Shown in pieces: positions 54,255 to 64,000 of a DNA stretch of 64,000 nt. The stretch lies in assembly GCF_029892485.1 (NCBI RefSeq), contig NZ_JARXVG010000005.1:62001-126000 (forward strand), given 5' to 3'. Numbering within the stretch: the first letter of the stretch is position 1; each line of letters begins with the position of its first letter. The position numbers were made by a program, and so were the translations under genes. A model generated the notes under the pieces. It was not told the origin of the DNA and did no database searches. It worked only from the letters and a program-made list of their open reading frames with translations. Source of the DNA: Variovorax boronicumulans. GTDB lineage: Bacteria > Pseudomonadota > Gammaproteobacteria > Burkholderiales > Burkholderiaceae_C.

Positions 54255-55322
54255 ATGAGAGAAACCTACCTTGATGGCCTGCGCGGATGGGCGGCGCTCG
54301 TCGTCGTCCTGTGCCACGCGGGAGAGGTGTTCTGGCCCCAATGGCATCCCGGCTTCTATCCGCTTCTCACCGACGGTTCATTCTCGGTATTCATTTTTTT
54401 CGTTCTCTCCGGCTATGTGCTGAGCGTGGGATTTTTCCGGACCGGTGAGCGACGCGCAGTGATCGATCTCGCGCTTCGACGTTATCCGCGGCTCACGGTG
54501 CCGATTTTCGCGGCCTCGTGCCTGGCCATGGCGTTGATGGCTCTCGGGTTGATGCGGAACATCCAGGCAAGCAAAGTGACAGGAGGCGAGGGTTGGCTGC
54601 CGATCGTCTATGCCTTCACTCCCTCCATGGCGGATGTGCTGCACTTTTCCTTCTGGAGGGTGTATGTCGACGGCTCGCCGGCAAGCTCCTACGATGCGCC
54701 ACTTTGGACAATGCCTGTGGAGATGCAAGGCTCGATCCTTGTTTTTGCCGCGTTGCTCGTCATGGGGCAGCGGGCCGCGCTGCGAGGCGTCATTCATGTG
54801 GCGCTGCTCGGGATCGCCGGGTGGCTCGCATCTCCATTCGTGGCGATGGCCGCAGGAGCCGCGATTGCGAACTTCACGCAGCTCGACATCCATCGGAAGT
54901 TGGGCGAATCGAAAGCCGCGCCTTGGGTGTCGTGGTCGTTGCTGACCGGCGCGATCGTCTTCGCCGCTCTGCGGCCGCATGACTTCGGGCCGGTGTGGCT
55001 CACGCTCTGCAGCTCCGGGCTGCTCTATGGCGTGTTGCTCAACAGAGGATTTCAGCGGGCACTTTCGTTGCCGATCTCCAGGTGGCTCGGTCGGCTTTCC
55101 TTCTCGCTGTACCTGTTGCACGTTCTGGTGCTCTGCAGCTTCACGTCGTGGGCCTATCTGGCACTCGGAGGTGGAGAGAAGCTCTCGAGCACAGGCGCCA
55201 TCATGCTGCTGGTTGCAACGGTTGCCCTTTGTCTTGTCGTCGCCGCCCTGTTCCATCCGATGGAAAGAATGGGGATCGCTTTGGGCCGCCGCTTTTCACA
55301 GGCGGTTCTTCGTGCCGCCTGA
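54255..55322 (+). CDS. Second acyltransferase family 3 membrane protein
   Basis: A 355-residue protein with the family 3 pattern: MRETYLDGLRGWAALVVVLCHAG at the start, FIFFVLSGYVLS near 55 and a basic RRYPRLTVPIF segment near 80. About ten membrane helices are present. It differs enough from the preceding acyltransferase to suggest a different position or acyl group rather than a recent duplication. The start at 54255 is the first ATG of the conserved sequence. Its stop is 139 bp from the convergent methyltransferase stop. Confidence 0.88.
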   Translation: MRETYLDGLRGWAALVVVLCHAGEVFWPQWHPGFYPLLTDGSFSVFIFFVLSGYVLSVGFFRTGERRAVIDLALRRYPRLTVPIFAASCLAMALMALGLMRNIQASKVTGGEGWLPIVYAFTPSMADVLHFSFWRVYVDGSPASSYDAPLWTMPVEMQGSILVFAALLVMGQRAALRGVIHVALLGIAGWLASPFVAMAAGAAIANFTQLDIHRKLGESKAAPWVSWSLLTGAIVFAALRPHDFGPVWLTLCSSGLLYGVLLNRGFQRALSLPISRWLGRLSFSLYLLHVLVLCSFTSWAYLALGGGEKLSSTGAIMLLVATVALCLVVAALFHPMERMGIALGRRFSQAVLRAA

Positions 55323-55461
55323 TCTACGCATGCCCTCGGTTTCGATTCGCGACCCGTTGTAGTCGGCACGTTGCTCGATGACCCAGATGCGCCATACCAG
55401 TTGCGGCTGCGGCGCTGCGATCTTGCTGGGAGATCAAGGGATCGCCTGGGCAACCGTGTCT

Positions 55462-56580
55462 TCAATTCCCTTCGGACAGAGCCTGCAGCTGCTTGTACAT
55501 CGCAGCGTTGGTCGCTTTCAATTCCTCGGTGTCGTGATGCAGGCGATCCCACTCTCCCTGCCAGTTCTTTGCTTGCTGCGCGTGCCACTGCGCGCTCTCC
55601 AGCGCGGTGCCAGCGCTCTCCGCGACGACCCGATCTGCGTGCCAGAGCTGTGTCAGCCGCTTCATCAGATTGAAGCTGTTGGCCTGTTTGATCAGCGTCG
55701 GCAAAGCCAGAATGCGATCGGCAGTCACGTTGAATGAATGGACGACGTTGTACGCAAGATTGATGCTGATTTCTGCGTCGGAAAGTCCAGCGGGCGACGG
55801 CTTCGTCATGGCCTGGAACAGTTGAGCGACGCGGGAGAAGACCTGCGGGTCACGGGCGGCAACGCCGATATAGGTCGAACTGTATCCAGCGATGGCCGAC
55901 TCGAATCCAGTGAACTGGTAGTCCGGGAATTCCTTGAACAAAGTCTCCATCCCCTTGACCGTGGGGTAGTAGACATGCTCGTACGATGATTCGAGCCAAT
56001 CCTTGTTGTCCCTCGTGTACGACATCAGGGGAACCTCGAAGATGAGCACGCCGTCGTGCTGGAGGGATTTCAGGGAAACATCGAATGCACCTCTGAAATC
56101 GTTCACATGCTCGAAGGTCGCTATCGATGTGATGAAGTCAAAACTGCCGTGCGTTCGATTGCTGACCGCAGGATCGAAGACATCGGAAGCAATGATCGCC
56201 ACGCCTCTCTTGCGTGCCACCTCAGCTGCGGCGGCATTGACCTCGATGCCGAAGCGTTCGTAGGTCCCGTTCAGGCTTCGGAGCAAATGGCCATTGGCAC
56301 AACCGATGTCCAGGATCCGGCCAGTGGGGGAGATCGTCTCCAGCATGAGCTTGACCCACAGCAGACTGTGATCTGCTGTGAACTCGTAGTCGTGGTAGCC
56401 CATCTCATCTGCATTGGCAGCGCCGTAGTACGTGTCTTCATAGAAAACGCTCGTATCTTCGGGAATCAGTTCGATGACGCCCATGTCGCAGTTCTCGCAG
56501 AACAGGACATTGCGCCCGTCGCCCCGTGTCAGTGTGCGGCCAACATCGAGAGCGGTGCAGACATTGCATTTGAAATGCAT
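55462..56580 (-). CDS. SAM-dependent methyltransferase with C-terminal coiled-coil tail
   Basis: A 372-residue protein closely resembling residues 1-280 of the fusion protein at 34440-37847. CxxC pairs are at C5/C8 and C28/C31, motif I ILDIGCANG at 89-97, and shared segments include FGIEVNAAAAEVA, FEHVNDFRGAFDV and YEHVYYPT. The last 45 residues are helical and charged (NWQGEWDRLHHDTEELKATN), suggesting a coiled coil. The gene is on the minus strand between convergent and co-oriented neighbours. A capping or chain-terminating methyltransferase, as with WbdD-type proteins, is one possibility. A flagellar or general role cannot be excluded. Confidence 0.82.
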   Translation of the reverse strand: MHFKCNVCTALDVGRTLTRGDGRNVLFCENCDMGVIELIPEDTSVFYEDTYYGAANADEMGYHDYEFTADHSLLWVKLMLETISPTGRILDIGCANGHLLRSLNGTYERFGIEVNAAAAEVARKRGVAIIASDVFDPAVSNRTHGSFDFITSIATFEHVNDFRGAFDVSLKSLQHDGVLIFEVPLMSYTRDNKDWLESSYEHVYYPTVKGMETLFKEFPDYQFTGFESAIAGYSSTYIGVAARDPQVFSRVAQLFQAMTKPSPAGLSDAEISINLAYNVVHSFNVTADRILALPTLIKQANSFNLMKRLTQLWHADRVVAESAGTALESAQWHAQQAKNWQGEWDRLHHDTEELKATNAAMYKQLQALSEGN

Positions 56581-56671
56581 TTGATTGATCCTTGAGGCCG
56601 CGACACGCGGATGGTCATCATAGTCGTCGAACCGCTGCGGGATTCGTGAAAACTCATTGGTTCAAACCGTG

Positions 56672-56705
56672 CCCCGATGCAGGACTCGACTTCGAACCAT
56701 CGGGG
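56672..56705. other. GC-rich hairpin between wzt and the methyltransferase gene
   Basis: CCCCGATG-N18-CATCGGGG is an 8-bp perfect dyad in the 210 bp between two minus-strand genes. No T-run follows on either strand, so it is a weak terminator candidate. No gene is supported in this gap. Confidence 0.4.
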
Positions 56706-56790
56706 GTAGTGCCGGGTGACCATGGCTCGTGCAAGGAGCCGGAATCGCATGCAGTGCAGTCATGGAATTCTGGCCCCGGCGGCCGGACCG

Positions 56791-57492
56791 TCAGCGCTCG
56801 ACGATCCGCCCATGCTCCAGATGGATCACCCGATTGCATTCCTTGGCGATCAGTTCGGGCGAGTGCGAAGCCAGCACCAGGATGCCTGACTTCGACACCA
56901 CATCGCGCATCCGCTGCTCGGCCTTCTCGGTGAACGCCGCATCGCCCACCGATAGCCATTCGTCCATCAGCAGGATGTCGGCTTGGACGCTGGTCGAGAT
57001 CGAGAACGCGAGCCGCATCATCATGCCGGTCGAGTAGGTGCGCACAGGCATGTTGACGTACTCGCCCAGTCCGCTGAAATCGCAGATGTCGGGCGTGAGC
57101 CGTTCGATCTCCTTCATGCTCATGCCCATCACGAGGCCGCGCAGCATGATGTTCTCGATGCCGGTCGCGTCCATCTCGATGCCGAGTGCGGGATCGATCA
57201 GGCTGGCCACCGAGCCCTGGCGCGCGAATTCGCCGGACGAGGGCTCGTAGACGCCCGCCAGCGTGCGCAGCAGCGTGGACTTGCCCGCACCGTTGTGGCC
57301 GATCAACCCCAGCCGGTCGCCGCTCTTGAGTTCGAGGTTCAGGCCGCTGAGGGCCTGCACCACGGTGACGCCGGTTTCCTTGCCGAAGCGCCCGCCTGTG
57401 ACCGAGGCCGCAAGGGTCTTCTTGAGCGATGCCGAGCCCGCCCCGTAGATGGGAAAACTGACCGAGACGTTTTTGAGTGAGATGGATGCCAT
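56791..57492 (-). CDS. wzt: Wzt, ATP-binding subunit of the polysaccharide ABC exporter (short form)
   Basis: A 233-residue ABC ATPase with Walker [10 protein letters not shown] at residues 65-73, the signature [12 protein letters not shown] near 152, Walker [15 protein letters not shown] near 173 and a switch His in ASHSPEL near 208. The [13 protein letters not shown] segment and the Lys/Arg-rich N-terminus are typical of Wzt/KpsT proteins. It lacks the C-terminal carbohydrate-binding domain of long Wzt forms, so it should not need to read a terminal cap. It follows wzm by 3 bp and powers export of the completed polymer. Confidence 0.93.
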   Translation of the reverse strand: MASISLKNVSVSFPIYGAGSASLKKTLAASVTGGRFGKETGVTVVQALSGLNLELKSGDRLGLIGHNGAGKSTLLRTLAGVYEPSSGEFARQGSVASLIDPALGIEMDATGIENIMLRGLVMGMSMKEIERLTPDICDFSGLGEYVNMPVRTYSTGMMMRLAFSISTSVQADILLMDEWLSVGDAAFTEKAEQRMRDVVSKSGILVLASHSPELIAKECNRVIHLEHGRIVER

Positions 57493-57495
57493 GGA

Positions 57496-58299
57496 TCAGA
57501 GCCAGTAGACGACGCGACGGCGGTATTTGACGAACAGCGCACTCGCGAAGGAAACGCACAGCACGGTCCACACGCCGATGCCGATCCAGCTGTGCAGGTG
57601 TGCCTCTCCGCCCATGAGCGGCGTGCGCAGCAGGTCGAGCATTTGCGCGAACGGATTCCACAACACGTACTTGGCCCGGCCCGGGAGGTTCTCGGGCAGC
57701 CAGAACACCGGCGTGAGGAACATCAGCATCTGCATGATGCTGGTGACGATCTGGGTCACGTCGCGGTAGCGGGTGCAGATGAGGCCCAGTACCAGGCCGA
57801 GTGCATGCGCGTTGACGATGAGGATCAGGAAGGCCGGAATGACCAGGAGCACCGACCACGACAGCGAGACGCCGGCCCAGATCGCGACGGGGATGTACAG
57901 CACGATCTGGTGGGCGAACTGGATCAGGTTGCGCGACAGGCCTCGCCAGACGAACATGCTGATCGGAAAGTAACCCTGCTTCAGGTAGTTGGACGAACCG
58001 ACGAAGGCGTTGCAGGCATCGCTGACCACCGCGGAGAACAGGCCCCAGAAGATCACGCCGAGCGCCAGATGCGGGAAGAACTTGTCCAGATGGGTGCCGA
58101 ACAGCGACGCATACAGCGGACCCATGCCGCCGATCATGATGCCCATGCTCAACGTGAGCCACAGCGGCCCCAGCATGGAGCGGCGGTAGCGCAGCACGAT
58201 GTCGAACCAGGCGAGGGTCCACCAGATGTCGGTGCGGCGGGTGCCCTCCCACCAGTCAGCCAGCGCGCTTCGATGCAGATTGGAATGGACTTGGCTCAT
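57496..58299 (-). CDS. wzm: Wzm, permease of the polysaccharide ABC exporter
   Basis: A 267-residue membrane protein with six predicted helices (LTLSMGIMIGGMGPLYASLFG, LALGVIFWGLFSAVVSDA, VLYIPVAIWAGVSLSW and others) and the ABC2-type motif YRDVTQIVTSIMQMLMFLTPVFWLPENLPG near 180-210. With the adjacent wzt it forms the exporter that carries undecaprenyl-linked O-polysaccharide across the inner membrane. No Wzx or Wzy genes were recognised in the window, which supports the ABC-dependent pathway. The start at 58299 has the usual SDR-like leader ahead of a divergent promoter region. Confidence 0.93.
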   Translation of the reverse strand: MSQVHSNLHRSALADWWEGTRRTDIWWTLAWFDIVLRYRRSMLGPLWLTLSMGIMIGGMGPLYASLFGTHLDKFFPHLALGVIFWGLFSAVVSDACNAFVGSSNYLKQGYFPISMFVWRGLSRNLIQFAHQIVLYIPVAIWAGVSLSWSVLLVIPAFLILIVNAHALGLVLGLICTRYRDVTQIVTSIMQMLMFLTPVFWLPENLPGRAKYVLWNPFAQMLDLLRTPLMGGEAHLHSWIGIGVWTVLCVSFASALFVKYRRRVVYWL

Positions 58300-58472
58300 G
58301 CGTGTTCGTCAGTGTTTTTGTCTGCCATGCGGACGGTGCTGTCCTGGGTCAGGTCGCCGTGGCATGAAACGGCGGTAAGCAAATGCGCTTCGTTGCCGAA
58401 GTAGGTCAAGCGGGATTTCTTCGGGACTATGGCCGGGCCGGCCGGGGCGGTGCCTGCAAGGGCGCGCTCATT

Positions 58473-58502
58473 TTATTCATGAGTAATCAACTGAGAGATA
58501 AT
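58473..58502 (+). promoter_or_regulatory. Probable promoter in the wzm/GT2 divergent region
   Basis: TTATTC (58473-58478) and GATAAT (58497-58502) are spaced by 18 bp. They lie in the 317 bp between wzm and the GT2 gene, in the AT-richer middle of that gap. The remainder of the gap shows a CTGCC-CGCA-GGCAG hairpin at 58576-58589 and no supported gene. Confidence 0.45.
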
Positions 58503-58616
58503 TTTACCGGCTCCGGTTCCGCTGCAATTCGTAACCCTGGAGAGTCCACTGCCCCCCCGATCGGAAGGGCCGCGACTGCCCGCAGGCAGCATGCCCCACA
58601 AGAATTCGATCCATCC

Positions 58617-59621
58617 ATGAGCATTCCGCGTCCCCTCGAAGTCTCCGTTGCCCTCTGCACCCACAACGGCGCCCGCTTCCTGCGCGAGCAGGTGCGCAGC
58701 ATCTGCCTGCAGACCCGGCCGCCGGTCGAGATCGTGCTGTCCGACGATGCCTCGCGCGACGGCTCGGTCGAGGTGGTGCGCGCCACGGTTGCCGAGTGCG
58801 CGGCCGAGCGCCCTGGCCCGTCGATCGCCCTGCGGGTCTTCGAGAACCCGGTTGCCTTGCGCGTGGTCAAGAACTTCGAGCAGGCCATCAGCGCCTGTTC
58901 GAGCGAGTTGATCGCGCTGAGCGACCAGGACGACGTGTGGATGCCCGACCGGCTCGCGCTGATGGTGTCGCACTTCGAGCAGGACGCCAACCTGCTGCTG
59001 CTGCACACCGATGCGCGACTGGTCGATTCCGAGCGCCGCGACCTGAACCAGACGCTGTTCCATGCACTCGAGGTCACGCCCTTGGAACTGGCGCGTGTGC
59101 ATGGCGGCAAGGCCTTCGACGCGCTGCTTCGCCGCAATCTGGTCACCGGTGCAACCACCGTCTTTCGCCGCACGCTGCTGGCCGACGCCCTGCCGCTGCC
59201 GGTCGAGTGGGTGCACGACGAATGGTTGAGCATCGTCGCGTCGAGCACGGCGCGGGTGGATCTGCTGGAACAGCCTCTCATCGAATACCGCCAGCACGAG
59301 TCCAACCAGATCGGCGCGCGGCGCGACACCTTTGCGGAGAAGGTGCGCAAGGCGCTGGCTTCCCGGGGCAACACGCACGTCGAGCGGGCGATCAAGGCCG
59401 AGCTGCTGCTTGCGAGGCTGCTGCAACTGGGAGACAGGGTCCCGCCCGAGATCATCGCCAAGGTGCGCAGCAAGATCGTGCACCAGCGTTTTCGCGCCGT
59501 CTTGCCGGCGTCGCGGCTCGCGCGCATCGTGCCGATCGCCCGCGAAGCCATGACCGGCCGCTACGACAAGTTCGGCCGCGGCGTGCGCGGCGTGGTCCGC
59601 GACCTTTTCGAATCTGTGTAG
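58617..59621 (+). CDS. Glycosyltransferase family 2
   Basis: A 334-residue GT-A enzyme with VALCTHNGARFLREQVRSI near residue 12, LSDDASRDGS near 44, ALSDQDDVWMPDRLAL near 100 (DXD) and WVHDEWLSIVA near 198. The C-terminal tail (220-334) is helical and basic. It begins a short plus-strand unit with the next GT2 gene 20 bp further on. Such proteins often add rhamnose, and rhamnose is made upstream, but this is only context. The start at 58617 (MSIPRP) is preferred to a longer frame. Confidence 0.88.
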   Translation: MSIPRPLEVSVALCTHNGARFLREQVRSICLQTRPPVEIVLSDDASRDGSVEVVRATVAECAAERPGPSIALRVFENPVALRVVKNFEQAISACSSELIALSDQDDVWMPDRLALMVSHFEQDANLLLLHTDARLVDSERRDLNQTLFHALEVTPLELARVHGGKAFDALLRRNLVTGATTVFRRTLLADALPLPVEWVHDEWLSIVASSTARVDLLEQPLIEYRQHESNQIGARRDTFAEKVRKALASRGNTHVERAIKAELLLARLLQLGDRVPPEIIAKVRSKIVHQRFRAVLPASRLARIVPIAREAMTGRYDKFGRGVRGVVRDLFESV

Positions 59622-59641
59622 GCTCCGCCCCCAGAAGAACC

Positions 59642-60706
59642 ATGAACCCAATGAACGCCTTCCCAGATTCCACCATCGCAGCGCAGCCGACCGCCTGGCC
59701 GAGCGTCGTGGTGATCATCCCGTTCTACAACGGCGCCGATTTCATCGAGCGTTCCGTGAAGAGCGTCTTCGAGCAATCGGTGCCCGCGGCCGAGGTGATC
59801 GTGGTCAACGACGGCTCGCGCCCCGAGGAGCGCGCTTCGCTCGATGCGCTGGCCGTGCGCTTTCCTTTCCGCATCATCGACAAGGAAAACGGCGGGCAAG
59901 GCTCGGCCCGTAATGCCGGCGTGAAAGCCTCCACTTCGGACTTCATCTGCTTTCTCGATCAGGACGATTTCTACCTGCCCAACCACATCGAGACGCTGGC
60001 AGCATCGATCCCTGCCGGCGACCGGCTGTTCGGCTATGTCTATGCCGACCTGTACGAGGCCGATGCCGACGGCAACGTGATCCGCACCGGCGTCATCAAG
60101 GAGCACGCGACGCACCCCAAGCGCAACATCAACGACCTGCTGCGCAACGACATGTTCGTGCTGCCGTCGGCCACGCTGGTGAGCCGCAAGGCCTTCGAGG
60201 CCGTCGACGGTTTCGATTCGCAGTTCATGGGCTTCGAGGACGACGACCTGTTCCTGCGTATCTTCCGCAAGGGGTTCAGCAACTACTTCGTGGACAAGGC
60301 CGTCACCGTCTGGTGCATCCACACGGCGAGTACTTCGTTCGGCATCCGGATGATCCGCAGCCGCTTCAAGTACTTCAAGAAGCTCACCCGGATGTTCCCC
60401 GACGAACACCTGCGCGGGCGCTACTACTTCCGCGATTGCCTGGTGCCCCGGTTCCAGCCGTACTTCGTCAACCATGCGATCGAGTCGATCAAGAACGACG
60501 ACCAGTACCGCGAGGAAATGAGCGCGATCCTCAACGAGTACGGCGCGATGGTGCTGGCCAATCCGTATGTGGGCCGCAAGAAGAAGCTGCGCCTGCGGAT
60601 CACGCTGTTCCTGCTGCGGCACAGCCCGCCTGGCATGGTGCGCTTCGTGGGCGCGCTGACCAGGCTGCCGGTCATTCGCAGCCTGAGGCGCATCTACAAG
60701 AACTGA
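59642..60706 (+). CDS. Glycosyltransferase family 2
   Basis: A 354-residue GT-A enzyme with SVVVIIPFYNGADFIERSVKSV near residue 22, VVNDGSRPEE, ENGGQGSARNAGVKAS and CFLDQDDFYLPNHIE near 103 (DXD). FMGFEDDDLFLRIFRKG near 200 is the acceptor-binding acidic motif. The C-terminal 100 residues are basic and amphipathic (RKKKLRLRITLFLLRHS), suggesting membrane association. It is co-transcribed with the preceding GT2, and its stop is 34 bp from the gmd stop on the other strand. Confidence 0.88.
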   Translation: MNPMNAFPDSTIAAQPTAWPSVVVIIPFYNGADFIERSVKSVFEQSVPAAEVIVVNDGSRPEERASLDALAVRFPFRIIDKENGGQGSARNAGVKASTSDFICFLDQDDFYLPNHIETLAASIPAGDRLFGYVYADLYEADADGNVIRTGVIKEHATHPKRNINDLLRNDMFVLPSATLVSRKAFEAVDGFDSQFMGFEDDDLFLRIFRKGFSNYFVDKAVTVWCIHTASTSFGIRMIRSRFKYFKKLTRMFPDEHLRGRYYFRDCLVPRFQPYFVNHAIESIKNDDQYREEMSAILNEYGAMVLANPYVGRKKKLRLRITLFLLRHSPPGMVRFVGALTRLPVIRSLRRIYKN

Positions 60707-60739
60707 GCGCGCAGGCGGGTTGCTTCCGTTTCGCCTCTG

Positions 60740-63965
<3,226 letters not shown>

Positions 63966-64000
63966 CGTCGGTGTTGAAAGCGCGCTTGCTTTTTTGGTTC

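Noticed and set aside
56660..56720. A tRNA-like stretch with TTCGA and a GC stem
   Set aside because: The words GGTTCGAAGTCGAGTCC look like a T-arm, but no anticodon arm, D-arm or acceptor pairing could be built around them.

Overview
The window reads as chromosomal DNA of a high-GC betaproteobacterium of the family Comamonadaceae, most like Variovorax. This is inferred from the mix of genes (a PhaM-type PHA granule protein, a pgaABCD operon, MocR and LysR regulators, LysE exporters), the compact convergent gene layout and a Burkholderiales-type intergenic repeat near 7 kb. It is not based on any database search. No rRNA, tRNA, CRISPR array, prophage or insertion sequence was recognised.

Region 1 (1-8.2 kb) holds housekeeping and metabolic genes: the 5' end of a DsbD/ScsB-like gene, an AlaX editing protein, a PQQ-type sugar dehydrogenase lipoprotein, a GNAT acetyltransferase, a ClC chloride channel with CBS domains, an MDR-type oxidoreductase divergent from a LysR regulator, a repeat block, and an SDR protein lacking the usual catalytic residues. 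Region 2 (8.3-14.9 kb) is a complete pgaABCD operon for export of poly-beta-1,6-N-acetylglucosamine. A creatininase-family gene diverges from it.

Region 3 (15.9-24.9 kb) is a nine-gene minus-strand operon facing a divergent MocR regulator. It encodes three LysE exporters, a DMT exporter, a PLP aminotransferase, a GST, a PhzF protein, a VOC protein and a threonine-dehydratase-like enzyme. It looks like an amino-acid or antimetabolite handling and export unit. The DMT transporter and aminotransferase share one reading frame with no stop between them. Region 4 (24.9-28.7 kb) has phaM, a FIST sensor gene, and a dadA-like dehydrogenase behind a tandem glycine riboswitch.

Region 5 (28.7-64 kb) is a large surface-polysaccharide (O-antigen type) locus. 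It starts with a promoter and rfbB-rfbD-rfbA, with rfbC displaced by about 6 kb. A second nucleotide-sugar set follows (dehydratase, nucleotidyltransferase, reductase). Next come a 1135-residue methyltransferase-GT2-GT4 protein, galE and a two-domain glycosyltransferase. An AT-richer gtr module (GtrII, GtrB, epimerase, GtrA) follows, then WsaF-like and other glycosyltransferases, a NeuD-type acetyltransferase with a DegT aminotransferase, and two acyltransferases. The locus ends with a coiled-coil methyltransferase, a Wzm/Wzt ABC exporter, two GT2 enzymes, gmd, and an SGNH-tailed acyltransferase. The Wzm/Wzt pair and the absence of Wzx/Wzy point to ABC-transporter-dependent export of a rhamnose-containing, acylated and methylated glycan, with a Gtr-type branch added in the periplasm.
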